Made by a program: the position numbers and the translations under genes. The notes beneath the pieces were generated by a model. That model ran no database searches. It was not told where the DNA came from and was given only the letters and a program-made list of their open reading frames with translations. From contig NZ_CP058554.1 in assembly GCF_014109725.1 (NCBI RefSeq), positions 3,534,001 to 3,598,000 on the forward strand: a stretch of DNA of 64,000 nt, given 5' to 3'. Shown in pieces: positions 1-11,693 of this stretch; positions within the stretch are counted from its first letter, which is position 1; every line of letters starts with the position of its first letter. Origin of the DNA: Comamonas piscis. Lineage in GTDB: Bacteria > Pseudomonadota > Gammaproteobacteria > Burkholderiales > Burkholderiaceae_C.

Positions 1-134
1 CCATGGCCGGGTTGGAATCGCTGTCCATGTTCTGGGCCTACCTGGCCGTGCCCGTCGGTGCCATATTTGCCGTATTCGGCGTCATCGGCAACCTGCTGGA
101 ACCCCAAAATACTGAACTGGAGAACGCGCAATGA
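1..134 (+). CDS. TRAP transporter small permease (DctQ-type), C-terminal fragment
   Basis: An open frame runs in from the left edge and stops at the TGA at 132-134. The visible residues (about 43) are a hydrophobic helix with Val/Ala/Phe/Ile followed by a short polar tail, as at the C-terminus of a DctQ-type small TRAP permease. The stop overlaps the start of the large permease in an ATGA arrangement, the usual translational coupling of TRAP Q and M subunits. The identity is inferred mainly from this context, since too little sequence is visible for family motifs. Confidence 0.7.
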   Translation, partial: MAGLESLSMFWAYLAVPVGAIFAVFGVIGNLLEPQNTELENAQ

Positions 135-1405
135 CCGCCGTGATGCTTTCCACGATGGTGCTGTGCTTTGCGTTCACCGTCTCTGTTGCCGTCTCCATCG
201 GCCTGGCGTCCATCCTGGGTATCCAGGCCAGCAATGCCAATATGCTCATCTCCGTCAAAGAGATGTTTGGCGCCATCAACAAATTTCCGCTGGCGGCCAT
301 TCCCTTCTTCATTCTGGCCGGTAACCTGATGGAGACCGGCGGCATCTCGCGCCGACTGGTGGAGTTTGCCAAAAGCATTGTGGGCGGCATCCAGGGCGGC
401 TTGCCGATGACCTGCGTGCTCACCTGCATGATCTTTGCCGCCGTCTCCGGCTCCTCGGTCGCCACCACCTTTGCGATTGGCGCCATCCTGATCCCGGCGC
501 TCATCAAGCACGGCTACCCCAAGAGCTATGCCGCCGCGCTGCAAGCCACCAGTGCCGAGCTGGGCGTGATTATTCCGCCATCCATCCCGATGATTCTCTA
601 CGGCGTCAGCGCCGAGGTGTCGATTGGTGAGCTGTTCATCGCCGGCGTTGGGCCGGGCTTGTTCATCAGTGCGATGCTGATGTTCTTTGTCTGGGCCTAC
701 TGCAAGTACAAGGGCTGGGGCAAAAACGATGGCGAGGGCCGGCTGGGTTTTGGCAAGGCCTCGCTGCAAGCCGGCTGGGCACTGCTGATGCCGGTCATCA
801 TTCTGGGCGGTATCTATGGCGGTGTCTTCACCCCCACCGAAGCCTCGGCCGTGGCCGTGTTCTACGCGCTGGTGGTGGGCATGCTGATCTACCGCGAAAT
901 CAAGATCCGTGACCTGTATGCGATCTTCCGCAAATCGGCAATCTCCTCGTCGATCATCATGTTCATCATCGCCAATGCCGGGCTGTTCGCGTTCCTGATC
1001 ACGCGCGCCGGTGTGCCCGATGCGATTGGCCGCTGGCTCGAAGAAGTGCTGCAAAGCCCGGCCATGTTCCTGCTGGGCGTCAATGCCGCGCTGTTCATCA
1101 TCGGCATGTTCATCGAGACCAGCGCCGCCATCATCGTGCTGGCCCCGATCCTGGCGCCCGTCGCTATGCACTTTGGCATCGACCCGGTGCATTTCGGCCT
1201 GATCATGGTGGTAAACCTGGCGCTGGGCATGATCACGCCGCCATTTGGCGTCAACCTGTTTGCCGCCTGTACTGTGGCCCGAATATCGCTGGACCAGATC
1301 ATGAAACACCTGCTTCCCTTTGCCGGGGTGATCTTGCTGTGCCTGATGGTGATCACCTATGTGCCGGGCATATCGCTGGCGCTGCGCGATCTGGTCTACC
1401 GCTGA
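131..1405 (+). CDS. TRAP transporter large permease (DctM family)
   Basis: This is the membrane subunit that moves a carboxylate-type substrate across the inner membrane using an ion gradient, together with the small permease and a periplasmic receptor. The 424-residue product is almost entirely hydrophobic helices, at the usual family length (about 425). It has DctM-like stretches such as the Gly/Pro-rich IPPSIPMILYG segment around residue 153 and GMITPPFGVNLF near residue 380. Its ATG overlaps the small-permease stop by four bases. A terminator follows at 1429. The receptor gene is not visible here and may lie upstream; the substrate cannot be read from the sequence. Confidence 0.93.
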   Translation: MTAVMLSTMVLCFAFTVSVAVSIGLASILGIQASNANMLISVKEMFGAINKFPLAAIPFFILAGNLMETGGISRRLVEFAKSIVGGIQGGLPMTCVLTCMIFAAVSGSSVATTFAIGAILIPALIKHGYPKSYAAALQATSAELGVIIPPSIPMILYGVSAEVSIGELFIAGVGPGLFISAMLMFFVWAYCKYKGWGKNDGEGRLGFGKASLQAGWALLMPVIILGGIYGGVFTPTEASAVAVFYALVVGMLIYREIKIRDLYAIFRKSAISSSIIMFIIANAGLFAFLITRAGVPDAIGRWLEEVLQSPAMFLLGVNAALFIIGMFIETSAAIIVLAPILAPVAMHFGIDPVHFGLIMVVNLALGMITPPFGVNLFAACTVARISLDQIMKHLLPFAGVILLCLMVITYVPGISLALRDLVYR

Positions 1406-1428
1406 TTCTGATCACTACCAGCTTCCCG

Positions 1429-1453
1429 GCCACCGCCAGTCGGTGGCTTTTTT
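1429..1453 (+). terminator. Rho-independent terminator of the TRAP operon
   Basis: A 7-bp stem GCCACCG/CGGTGGC with a 5-base loop is followed by six T residues, 24 bases after the large-permease stop. Confidence 0.85.
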
Positions 1454-1512
1454 ACGTGCCGGACGGCCCTTTTGCAGGCGCAAGCGGCCAGTTGCCGCTA
1501 AAATCTCGGCAG

Positions 1513-1752
1513 TCAGGAGAGAGTCGCCCCCGTTGTCCCCCAACGCGCAGCGCGGCCGCCGAAGGCGCAGGCTACTGCCAATGCAGCTGCCGAACGCTCA
1601 GGCAAAAGGACTGGCCCCGCCGCGCAGCATATGCCTGCCCGGCGTTCCCAGCTGGAGAGAGGTGGCGCTTGGACGCCATCCACCGAAGGAGCAAGCCCCC
1701 TGGCCTCGAAGCGGCGGGTGAATCTCTCAGGTAAAGCGGACAGCAGGGCAAA
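1513..1752 (+). promoter_or_regulatory. Tandem glycine riboswitch (gcvT element)
   Basis: Two successive glycine aptamers are recognisable. The first (about 1514-1611) has GGAGAG, then GCCGAAGGCGCAGGC, then AACGCTCAGGCAAAAGGAC. The second (about 1650-1748) has GGAGAGAGG, CACCGAAGGAGCAAGCC and GAATCTCTCAGGTAAAGCGGAC. These are hallmark blocks of the gcvT riboswitch, which binds glycine cooperatively and normally turns the glycine cleavage genes on. It lies directly upstream of gcvT. The expression platform seems to be translational: AGGGCAAA at 1745-1752 can pair with TTTGCCCT at 1788-1795, right beside the gcvT Shine-Dalgarno at 1796-1800. Confidence 0.95.
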
Positions 1753-1804
1753 CAGCATGCAACCGGCAACGGCTGCATGCCTTGTTATTTGCCCTGGAGA
1801 ATCC

Positions 1805-2938
1805 ATGTCCGCCACCGCATCCGCCCTGCTGACCACCCCTTTGAATGCCCTGCACATCGAGCTGGGCGCCCGCATGGTGCCCTTTGCCGGCTATTCCATG
1901 CCCGTGCAATACCCCCAAGGCCTGATGGACGAGCACAAGCACACCCGCACGGCGGCCGGCCTGTTCGATGTCTCCCACATGGGCCAGCTGCGCCTGATCG
2001 GCCCCGATGCCGCCGCCGCCTTTGAAACCCTGGTCCCCGTCGATGTCATCGACCTGGCCATTGGCAAGCAGCGATACGGCCTGCTGCTCAATGACGAGGG
2101 CGGCATTGTCGATGACCTGATGTTCTTCCGTGTCTCCGAGCAGGAGCTGTTTGTCATCGTCAACGGCGCCTGCAAGGTGGCAGATATCGCGCTGATCACC
2201 GAACGCATCGGCCAGCGCTGCCAGGTGCTTCCCCTGCCCGACCAAGCTCTATTGGCGCTGCAAGGCCCCCAGGCCGCCACCGCGCTGGCCCGCCTGGCCC
2301 CTGGTGTTGACCAGCTGGTATTTATGACCGGTGGCGACTTTGATGTGGACGGCATCGACTGCTTTATCACCCGCAGCGGCTACACCGGCGAAGACGGATT
2401 CGAGATTTCAGTCGCGGCCCATGATGCCGAGGCCCTGGCGCGCAAGCTGCTGGCCCAGCCGGAGGTGCAACCGATTGGCCTGGGCGCCCGCAACTCGCTG
2501 CGCCTGGAAGCCGGTCTCTGCCTCTACGGCAGCGACTTGGATGCCACCACCACCCCGCCCGAAGCTGGTCTGAACTGGGCCATCCAGAAGGTGCGCCGCA
2601 CCGGCGGTGCACGCGCAGGTGGCTTCCCCGGTGCAGACAAGGTGCTTGGCCAGATTGACAACCCCGCTAGCCTGAGCCGCAAGCGCGTGGGCCTGATTGC
2701 CAAAGAGCGCATCCCTGTGCGCGAGCAGGTCGAGATCCGCAACCTCGATGGCCAGGTCGTTGGCGTCACCACCAGCGGCCTGCTGGCACCGACGATCGAC
2801 CAACCGATTGCGATGGCCTATGTGGAGCCGGCACTGGCGGCGATTGGCACGCAATTGCACGCGATGGTGCGCAGCAAAGCAGTGCCGGTAGAGGTGGCAG
2901 CCATGCCTTTTGTGCCTCCCCGCTATTTCCGCGGCTAA
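1805..2938 (+). CDS. gcvT: Aminomethyltransferase, glycine cleavage T protein
   Basis: This is the tetrahydrofolate-dependent T protein of the glycine cleavage system, releasing ammonia and forming 5,10-methylene-THF from the aminomethyl group carried on GcvH. The 377-residue product has typical GcvT segments: the N-terminal PFAGYSMPVQY, then FDVSHMGQ, and the C-terminal GCV_T barrel with GVTTSG. ATG 1805 is chosen over upstream in-frame starts because it follows a GGAGA site by five bases and begins where GcvT proteins begin; upstream starts would lie inside the riboswitch. First gene of gcvT-gcvH-gcvP, under glycine riboswitch control. Confidence 0.96.
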   Translation: MSATASALLTTPLNALHIELGARMVPFAGYSMPVQYPQGLMDEHKHTRTAAGLFDVSHMGQLRLIGPDAAAAFETLVPVDVIDLAIGKQRYGLLLNDEGGIVDDLMFFRVSEQELFVIVNGACKVADIALITERIGQRCQVLPLPDQALLALQGPQAATALARLAPGVDQLVFMTGGDFDVDGIDCFITRSGYTGEDGFEISVAAHDAEALARKLLAQPEVQPIGLGARNSLRLEAGLCLYGSDLDATTTPPEAGLNWAIQKVRRTGGARAGGFPGADKVLGQIDNPASLSRKRVGLIAKERIPVREQVEIRNLDGQVVGVTTSGLLAPTIDQPIAMAYVEPALAAIGTQLHAMVRSKAVPVEVAAMPFVPPRYFRG

Positions 2939-3007
2939 AGTAGCTGCCGGGGGCTGCTGTTGGCAGCCTCCCAACACAATTCACGCCTACAAAACTGGAG
3001 TATTCCT

Positions 3008-3382
3008 ATGACGATCAAGTTCTCCCGCGACCACGAATGGATCAACTGCGCTGACACCAATGCTGCGATTGTCGGTATCACCGTGCATGCGCAAGACGCG
3101 CTGGGCGATGTGGTGTTTGTCGACCTGCCGGAAGTCGGTGCCTCGTTCAACCAAGGCGATGTGGCCGGTGTGGTGGAGTCCGTCAAGGCCGCTGCCGACG
3201 TCTTCATGCCCGTGACTGGCGAGATCGTTGAAGTCAACGAAGCGCTGCGCAACGACCCGTCGCTTGCTAACTCCGACCCGCTCAACAGCGGCTGGTTCTT
3301 CAAGGTCAAGCTGAGCGATGTGGCCCAGCTCGACGCGCTGCTGGACGAGACCGCCTACAACGACTTCGCCGCCAACGCCTGA
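3008..3382 (+). CDS. gcvH: Glycine cleavage H protein (lipoyl carrier)
   Basis: This small lipoylated shuttle carries the aminomethyl intermediate from GcvP to GcvT and electrons to the L protein. The product is 124 residues, the normal size. The lipoylation site is Lys60 in VVESVKAAADV, within the lipoyl fold. ATG 3008 has CTGGAG eight bases upstream and gives MTIKFSRDHEW, the standard GcvH N-terminus. It lies 69 bases after gcvT and is followed by a terminator-like hairpin before gcvP. Confidence 0.96.
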   Translation: MTIKFSRDHEWINCADTNAAIVGITVHAQDALGDVVFVDLPEVGASFNQGDVAGVVESVKAAADVFMPVTGEIVEVNEALRNDPSLANSDPLNSGWFFKVKLSDVAQLDALLDETAYNDFAANA

Positions 3383-3449
3383 TGGCCCGGCCCTGCTGCT
3401 GGCCTGCCACTGCTGATTGCGCAGGCCACCAGCAGGATCAACCGGCCTA

Positions 3450-3477
3450 GGAGGCCCCCGGCCTCCGCCCCTTTTTT
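3450..3477 (+). terminator. Terminator-like hairpin between gcvH and gcvP
   Basis: GGAGGC and GCCTCC form a 6-bp stem with a 5-base loop, followed by GCCCC and six T residues. It sits inside the gcv operon, 68 bases after gcvH and 78 bases before gcvP. The short C-rich gap before the T-run suggests partial rather than full termination, so it may tune the level of GcvP relative to GcvT and GcvH. Confidence 0.5.
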
Positions 3478-3554
3478 GCTTTTTCTTTTCCTCGCTGCCA
3501 GCGCTCTTTGATACCGCGCCAGCCCCACCCCATCCATTTACACCGATTCGGACC

Positions 3555-6455
<2,901 letters not shown>

Positions 6456-6483
6456 GTTCTAAGATAGACGCGGGCATCTTTCC

Positions 6484-6510
6484 AAAGCGACCCCAGCGGG
6501 TCGCTTTTTT
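6484..6510 (+). terminator. Rho-independent terminator of gcvTHP
   Basis: A 9-bp stem AAAGCGACC/GGTCGCTTT with the T-run continuing into six T residues, 29 bases after the gcvP stop. Confidence 0.9.
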
Positions 6511-6580
6511 CCGCCCTTTCACCACCAAGAACGAACAACAACAGGCTTGGGTTCTATCCCGACGCTGGAGACTTACGCGC

Positions 6581-7333
6581 ATGGACACCCTCCTCATCAT
6601 CGCCATAGGCGCCGCCCTGGCCGGCTTTGTGCAAGGTCTCTCGGGCTTTGGCTACAGCATGACGGCGATGGCGCTCTGGGCATGGACCTTGGAGCCTTCG
6701 CTGGCCGCAGTGCTGGCGGTGTTTGGGGGTTTGTGTGGGCAGATCATCCAGGCCTTGAAGGTGCGGCGCGGCTTTGACTGGCGCATGCTCTGGCCCTTCT
6801 TGCTGGGCGGGCTCTGCGGCCTGCCACTGGGCCTGCGGCTGCTGCCGATGCTCGATGCCCAGCTGTTCAAGACCGTTTTGGGCGCGCTGCTGGTCATCTT
6901 CTGCCCGCTGATGGCCTTCTCCCACCGCTTGGGTGGCTTGGCCTCGGGGCCATTGAGTGAAGGACCCGGGCGCTCGCTGGCCAATGGCTTGGCAGGGCTG
7001 GTCGGTGGCGCCATGGCCGCGCTGGGCGGCTTCTCGGGCGTGGTGCCCACGCTGTGGTGCCAGATCACCGGCATGGCGCGCGACACCCAGCGCCAGGTGA
7101 TCCAGAACTTCAACCTGACGATGCTGGCCGTCACCTTCGCAAGCTATGTGGCCACCGGTCTTGTCAGCCAGCGCATGCTGCCGCAGCTGGCAGTGGCGCT
7201 GCCAGCAATGCTGCTGCCTTCGCTGTGGGGCGCCAAGCTCTATGAGCGCATCAGCGACATCGCCTTCAAGCGCGTAGTGCTGGGCCTGCTGACCCTCGCC
7301 GGCTTGGCCATGTTGGCGTCCAACTGGGCTTGA
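6581..7333 (+). CDS. TauE/SafE-family membrane permease
   Basis: This is a predicted inner-membrane permease of the TauE/SafE (DUF81) family, whose members are linked to export or import of sulfite, sulfonates or other small anions. The 250-residue product has about seven or eight hydrophobic helices. It begins with an AGFVQGLSGFGYSM segment typical of the family's N-terminal Gly-rich repeat, which recurs as GLVGGAMAALGGFSGV near residue 145. ATG 6581 is chosen because it gives the family N-terminus; CTGGAG lies ten bases upstream. It stands alone after gcvP, so the substrate is not indicated. Confidence 0.85.
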   Translation: MDTLLIIAIGAALAGFVQGLSGFGYSMTAMALWAWTLEPSLAAVLAVFGGLCGQIIQALKVRRGFDWRMLWPFLLGGLCGLPLGLRLLPMLDAQLFKTVLGALLVIFCPLMAFSHRLGGLASGPLSEGPGRSLANGLAGLVGGAMAALGGFSGVVPTLWCQITGMARDTQRQVIQNFNLTMLAVTFASYVATGLVSQRMLPQLAVALPAMLLPSLWGAKLYERISDIAFKRVVLGLLTLAGLAMLASNWA

Positions 7334-7537
7334 GCTGTTGTTCGCAACCGACAGCTAGCCAGCAAGCCTTCCGCATTGCTCAGGAGGCGCGACAGGCCGC
7401 TCGTATAACAATTGTCAGAACAGCGCCGTGAGCGGCAAAAAACCAAAAACACATAGGATAATCCTATCGGCTCTTGTCAGCCCAGGCTGCCCAGCCCGCC
7501 GCGCATCCGGCCATGCGCCAGCACTGAGCCCCCGCCC

Positions 7538-9556
7538 ATGCCTTCACGTCGCCCCCTGACCCTTTTGACCGCGCCAGCCATGCCGTCCAATGGCCATGCC
7601 TTGGACGGCGCTGCCGTGGGCGCGCGCAGCCTGAGCACCTACCTGGTGCTGCTGATGCTGGCCGCTGCGCTGCCGATTCTGGCTGCCGGCATCTACACGG
7701 TGCAGCATGTCGCGCAGTCGTACCGGGACAGCAGCCTCAACCGCATGCTGGACATCACCAGTAATCTGGGCCAGGCGGCAGAGGCCGATCTGCTCAGCCG
7801 GGCGACCATGCTGCAGGCCTTTGGTGCCGAGGGCAATCTCCGCAACCCCGAGGCGCTGGACAAATGGCTGCACCTGACCGGCATGGGTGCGCACAGCAGC
7901 CTGGTGGTGATGACCCCGGGCCAGGCGCAGCCAGACACGGCGTCTTCCCATGCGTCCACTTCGCTGGCCATCCCCCAGGCATTGGCCGTGGAGGCACTGC
8001 AGGGCGGAGAACCCCGCTTCTCCCAGCTCTTTTTTCAGAATGGCACCCCCGTCATCGCGATGGCGGTACGCCCACGCCCCACATCCCGGCAAGTGCTGGT
8101 GCTGACCAGCCCGCCTGCCGACATGGTGAGCACGGCGCCGAGCCAAACCAGCGATGGGGTGCTGATCGCCATCACCGATGGCCAGGGCCAGATTCTGGCC
8201 CGCTCTGCCCATGCTGAGCGCTTTATCGGCACCACGGTGCCGGACTGGGAACGGCTGCAGGCGGTGGGCGCGCACCGGGGCAGCTTTGAAGCCCAGCGGG
8301 CCGATGGCGGCCAGGTGGTTTTCAGCTTTTACCAGCTGCCCAAAACACCCGGCTGGGTGGTGGTGGCCGGCGAACCCCTTGAGGCTTTCAACGCGCGCTG
8401 GCAAAGGCCGGTGATCGACATCGTACTGGCCAGCCTGTTGGCGCTGGCCATCGCCGGCCTGCTCTGCGCCTGGGTGTCGCGCCAGCTCTTGCGGCCTATT
8501 CGGCAGCTGACGATCTGCTCGCGCACCGGAGCTTCCTACGCCAGTAGCAACGACGACGGCCCTGTCGTCAAGGTGAGGGAGTTTGAAATGCTGCGCCAGA
8601 GCCTGGCCCAGTCGCGTGCGCAGCTGGAGTCGACCCTGGCCGCGCAGCAGCAGGTGGCCGCCGCCTTGGCCGCCAGCGAGCAACGCGCCCGCACCTTGGC
8701 GCATGCTGGCACCTCCGTGCAATGGAGTTTGGATGCCAGGGGCCGGGCGCTGTCCATCGTGGGCTGGCAGGCGCTGGGCGGCGTGCCCGATGCCCAGGCG
8801 CTGCAACTCGGTTGGCTGCGCCATATCCACCCCGACGATGCCGCGCAACTACAAAGCCAGACCGAGCCCTGCTTGCGCGACCCCAACCACAGTTTGGATG
8901 TGGAGCTGCGCTTGCGCACCGAGGACGGCGCCTGGCGCTGGATGCGGGCCCGGGGCGCCGCCATTCTGGATGCGCAGCAGCGGGTGAGCGAATGGCTGGG
9001 CGTGCTCGAAGACGTCGATGACCGCAAGCGCGCCCAGGCCGAGGTGGCCTACTTGGCGCTGCACGATCCTTTGACCGGCCTGCCCAACCGCAGCCTGCTG
9101 CAAAAGCCGATCTGCACGCCCGATGGCACCACCGGCGCCTTGCTGTACCTGGATCTGGACCGTTTCAAACAGGTCAACGACACCCACGGCCATGCCACCG
9201 GCGATGCTTTGCTCTGCGCCGTGGCCCAGCGCCTGCGCGAGCTGCTGCGCGACAGCGACCTGGTGGTACGCATGGGCGGCGACGAATTCTGCATTGTCCA
9301 AAAGGCCTCGTCGGCCCAGGCCGCTGCCAGCCTGGCGCAGCGCGTGATCGACCGCTTGAGCGCCGACTACGAGATTGACGGCCACCGGGTCCGCATTGGC
9401 GTGTCCGTCGGCATCAGCCTGCTGACCCAGCCCTCGGGCACCGAAGGCCCCGACAGCCTGCTGCGCAAGGCTGACATGGCGCTCTACCAAGCCAAGCAGC
9501 AGGGCCGGGGGCGCTACGCCTTCTACACCGAGGCGCTGGCCGGCGGCAGCCCATAA
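7538..9556 (+). CDS. Membrane-anchored PAS-GGDEF diguanylate cyclase
   Basis: This is predicted to make cyclic di-GMP from GTP in response to a periplasmic and/or PAS-sensed signal. Order in the 672-residue product: a membrane helix near 31-50, a periplasmic Cache-like sensor region of about 240 residues, a second membrane helix near 290-312, a short linker, a PAS domain (about 390-500) and a GGDEF domain. The catalytic motif GGDEF is intact at 580-584, and an RDSD inhibitory I-site lies at 571-574, five residues before it, so product inhibition is expected. No EAL domain follows. It converges on mltG. Confidence 0.93.
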   Translation: MPSRRPLTLLTAPAMPSNGHALDGAAVGARSLSTYLVLLMLAAALPILAAGIYTVQHVAQSYRDSSLNRMLDITSNLGQAAEADLLSRATMLQAFGAEGNLRNPEALDKWLHLTGMGAHSSLVVMTPGQAQPDTASSHASTSLAIPQALAVEALQGGEPRFSQLFFQNGTPVIAMAVRPRPTSRQVLVLTSPPADMVSTAPSQTSDGVLIAITDGQGQILARSAHAERFIGTTVPDWERLQAVGAHRGSFEAQRADGGQVVFSFYQLPKTPGWVVVAGEPLEAFNARWQRPVIDIVLASLLALAIAGLLCAWVSRQLLRPIRQLTICSRTGASYASSNDDGPVVKVREFEMLRQSLAQSRAQLESTLAAQQQVAAALAASEQRARTLAHAGTSVQWSLDARGRALSIVGWQALGGVPDAQALQLGWLRHIHPDDAAQLQSQTEPCLRDPNHSLDVELRLRTEDGAWRWMRARGAAILDAQQRVSEWLGVLEDVDDRKRAQAEVAYLALHDPLTGLPNRSLLQKPICTPDGTTGALLYLDLDRFKQVNDTHGHATGDALLCAVAQRLRELLRDSDLVVRMGGDEFCIVQKASSAQAAASLAQRVIDRLSADYEIDGHRVRIGVSVGISLLTQPSGTEGPDSLLRKADMALYQAKQQGRGRYAFYTEALAGGSP

Positions 9557-9583
9557 GGCAGAGGGCTTCTGCCCCACTGAAAG

Positions 9584-9608
9584 AAAAAGCCAGCGCTATG
9601 GCTGGCTT
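9584..9608 (-). terminator. Terminator downstream of mltG
   Basis: An 8-bp stem AAGCCAGC/GCTGGCTT has its T-run on the minus strand (A residues at 9584-9588 on the plus strand). It sits in the 97-base gap between the converging diguanylate cyclase and mltG genes, so it ends mltG transcripts. Confidence 0.7.
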
Positions 9609-9653
9609 CCTGTCTATCACTGTACGGCGGGCATCAGCAGCCCGCGCCCGCGA

Positions 9654-10643
9654 CTAGCGTCCGCGAATATAGGTGTTTACCGCGCGGTTGTGCTCGTCCA
9701 GGCTTTGGCTGAAATGGCTGCTGCCATCGCCCTTGGCGACAAAGTACAGCGCCTTGGTGGTTTCCGGCTGGATGGCGGCCATCAGCGAGGCCTTGCCTGG
9801 CATCGCAATGGGGGTGGGCGGCAGGCCGGCGCGGGTGTAGGTATTCCAGGGGGTATCGGTCTGCAGATCGCGCTTGCGCAGATTGCCATCAAACTTGTCG
9901 CCCAGGCCATAAATCACGGTTGGGTCGGTCTGCAGCAGCATGCCGATGCGCAGGCGGTTGATGAACACGCCCGCCACCATGGCCCGGTCCTCTGCCCGGC
10001 CGGTTTCCTTCTCGACAATGCTGGCGAGGGTCAGCAAATCCTGCGGGGTTTTGAGCGGGCTGTTCGCGGCATTGAGCGACCAGACGGCTTCAAGCCGCTT
10101 GTCCATCGCCAGCATCGCGCGGCGCATCAGAGCCAGATCGCTGCTGCCCTTGGCAAATGCATAGGTGTCGGGGAAAAACCGGCCCTCGGCGGCCACCTCA
10201 GGCCGGCCCAGCGCGGCCATGATTTCTTCGGGCGTCATCGCGGCCGTGTCGTGGCGCAGATGCTCTTCCTTGGCCAGGGCCGCGCGCATCTGGCGCAGGT
10301 TCCAGCCCTCGACAATGGTCAGCACGCGCTGGCTGTCTTCGCCGCGCACCAGGCGCGCGAGCAGGCTGCGTGGCGACGTGCCTGCAGGTATCTCGTAGTT
10401 GCCCGCACGGATCTTGCGATCCTGGCCCGAAAGCCGGAACCACCAGTACAGCAGATCCGGGTTCACCTCGATACCCACAGCCTTCACCGACTGTGCCACC
10501 GCACGCGGCGAGGTGCCGGGTTCTATCTCCAGCTCCACGGTGGGGCCGCCCTTGGCCAGCGCCAACGGCTGGTTCAACCAGACATAGCCAGCCCCGGCTG
10601 CCGCCAGCAAAACCACGACGATCAATTTCAATAAACGCTTCAC
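9654..10643 (-). CDS. mltG: Endolytic transglycosylase MltG
   Basis: This inner-membrane lytic transglycosylase cleaves nascent glycan strands and helps set their length. The 329-residue product has an N-terminal membrane anchor (about 5-23), a LysM-like region, and the YceG fold with the IVEKETG motif at 209-215 that carries the catalytic glutamate, plus the conserved LQTDPTVIYG, PWNTY and GLPPTPI segments. It is divergent from ygfZ with 46 bases between them. In many proteobacteria tmk follows mltG; here a convergent diguanylate cyclase is found instead. Confidence 0.95.
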   Translation of the reverse strand: MKRLLKLIVVVLLAAAGAGYVWLNQPLALAKGGPTVELEIEPGTSPRAVAQSVKAVGIEVNPDLLYWWFRLSGQDRKIRAGNYEIPAGTSPRSLLARLVRGEDSQRVLTIVEGWNLRQMRAALAKEEHLRHDTAAMTPEEIMAALGRPEVAAEGRFFPDTYAFAKGSSDLALMRRAMLAMDKRLEAVWSLNAANSPLKTPQDLLTLASIVEKETGRAEDRAMVAGVFINRLRIGMLLQTDPTVIYGLGDKFDGNLRKRDLQTDTPWNTYTRAGLPPTPIAMPGKASLMAAIQPETTKALYFVAKGDGSSHFSQSLDEHNRAVNTYIRGR

Positions 10644-10689
10644 AACCCTACCGCCTCAGTGCAATGGATCGAGCATCATAATTCACCCC

Positions 10690-11610
10690 ATGACTCAAGC
10701 CATTCAGGGACACCTTTCGCTCCAGCATTTGGGCGTCATCCGCGCCGAAGGCGACGACGCCGCCAGCTTCTTGCAAGGCCAGCTCAGCCATGACGTGCAG
10801 CTGCTGCCGGTGGGCCAGGCAAGGCTAGCGGCATTTCTGTCCGCCAAGGGCCGCATGCAGGCCAGCTTTGTCGTTATCAAGCGCAGCGCCGGCGAGTTTT
10901 GGTTGATCACCAGCCGCGATGTGCTGCCGGCCACGCTCAAGCGCTTGTCGATGTTTGTGATGCGCGCCAAGTGCAAGCTGAGCGATGCGACCGACGCCGT
11001 GCAACTGCTGGGCCTCGCTGGCGATGCTGTGCCCGCCGAGGCCCGCAGCCTGGCGCCCTGGCAGGTGCTGGCGCTGGGCGATGCCTCGGTGGTGCGCCTC
11101 TATGCCGCCGAGGGTGAGAGCCGCGCCTTGCTCGCTGCTCCCGCTGCCAGCGCCCTGCCCGCGCAGATCAGCGCCAGCCCTGCCATTGCGCCAGAGGCCT
11201 GGCACCTGTCTGCTGTGCAAGCAGGGGTGGCGCTGATCACCACGCCCGTCGTGGATGCCTTTGTGCCGCAGATGCTGAACTTTGAATCGGTCGATGGCGT
11301 GAGCTTTAAAAAAGGCTGCTACCCCGGCCAGGAAGTGGTGGCACGCAGCCAGTTTCGGGGCACGCTCAAGCGCCGCATGTACCGGCTGAGCGCGGCAGAG
11401 CAGCCGCAGGTGGGGCAAGAAGTGTTTGCCGCCAGCGATGACAGCCAGCCGGTGGGCACCGTGGTGCAGGCGGCGGCCAGCGCATCCGGCTTTGAAGCGC
11501 TGGTGTCCATGCAGATTGCCGCTGCCAGCGAGCCGCTGCACCTGGGCAGCAGCACGGGCGCGGCCTTGCAGATCCTGGCCCTGCCTTACGCGCTGAAAGA
11601 AGATATTTGA
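10690..11610 (+). CDS. ygfZ: YgfZ/GcvT-domain folate-binding protein
   Basis: This is a folate-dependent protein of the COG0354 family that supports assembly or repair of iron-sulfur enzymes. The 306-residue product resembles GcvT but lacks the full aminomethyltransferase signature. Its diagnostic motif KGCYPGQE is present at 208-215 with the family cysteine at 210. It is divergent from mltG, a common pairing in this group of bacteria. No canonical Shine-Dalgarno is visible before ATG 10690, but the N-terminus matches the family. Confidence 0.93.
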   Translation: MTQAIQGHLSLQHLGVIRAEGDDAASFLQGQLSHDVQLLPVGQARLAAFLSAKGRMQASFVVIKRSAGEFWLITSRDVLPATLKRLSMFVMRAKCKLSDATDAVQLLGLAGDAVPAEARSLAPWQVLALGDASVVRLYAAEGESRALLAAPAASALPAQISASPAIAPEAWHLSAVQAGVALITTPVVDAFVPQMLNFESVDGVSFKKGCYPGQEVVARSQFRGTLKRRMYRLSAAEQPQVGQEVFAASDDSQPVGTVVQAAASASGFEALVSMQIAAASEPLHLGSSTGAALQILALPYALKEDI

Positions 11611-11693
11611 TGCAGACGTAACTATCTGCTTCATCACAAATACGACAATTTCTCAAGCAAAAATTCCGCTGCAGCAGCCGTTACAGAATTTTT

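Noticed and set aside
7454..7466. TAGGATAATCCTA dyad upstream of the diguanylate cyclase
   Set aside because: It is short and the GATAAT inside has no matching -35; chance cannot be excluded.
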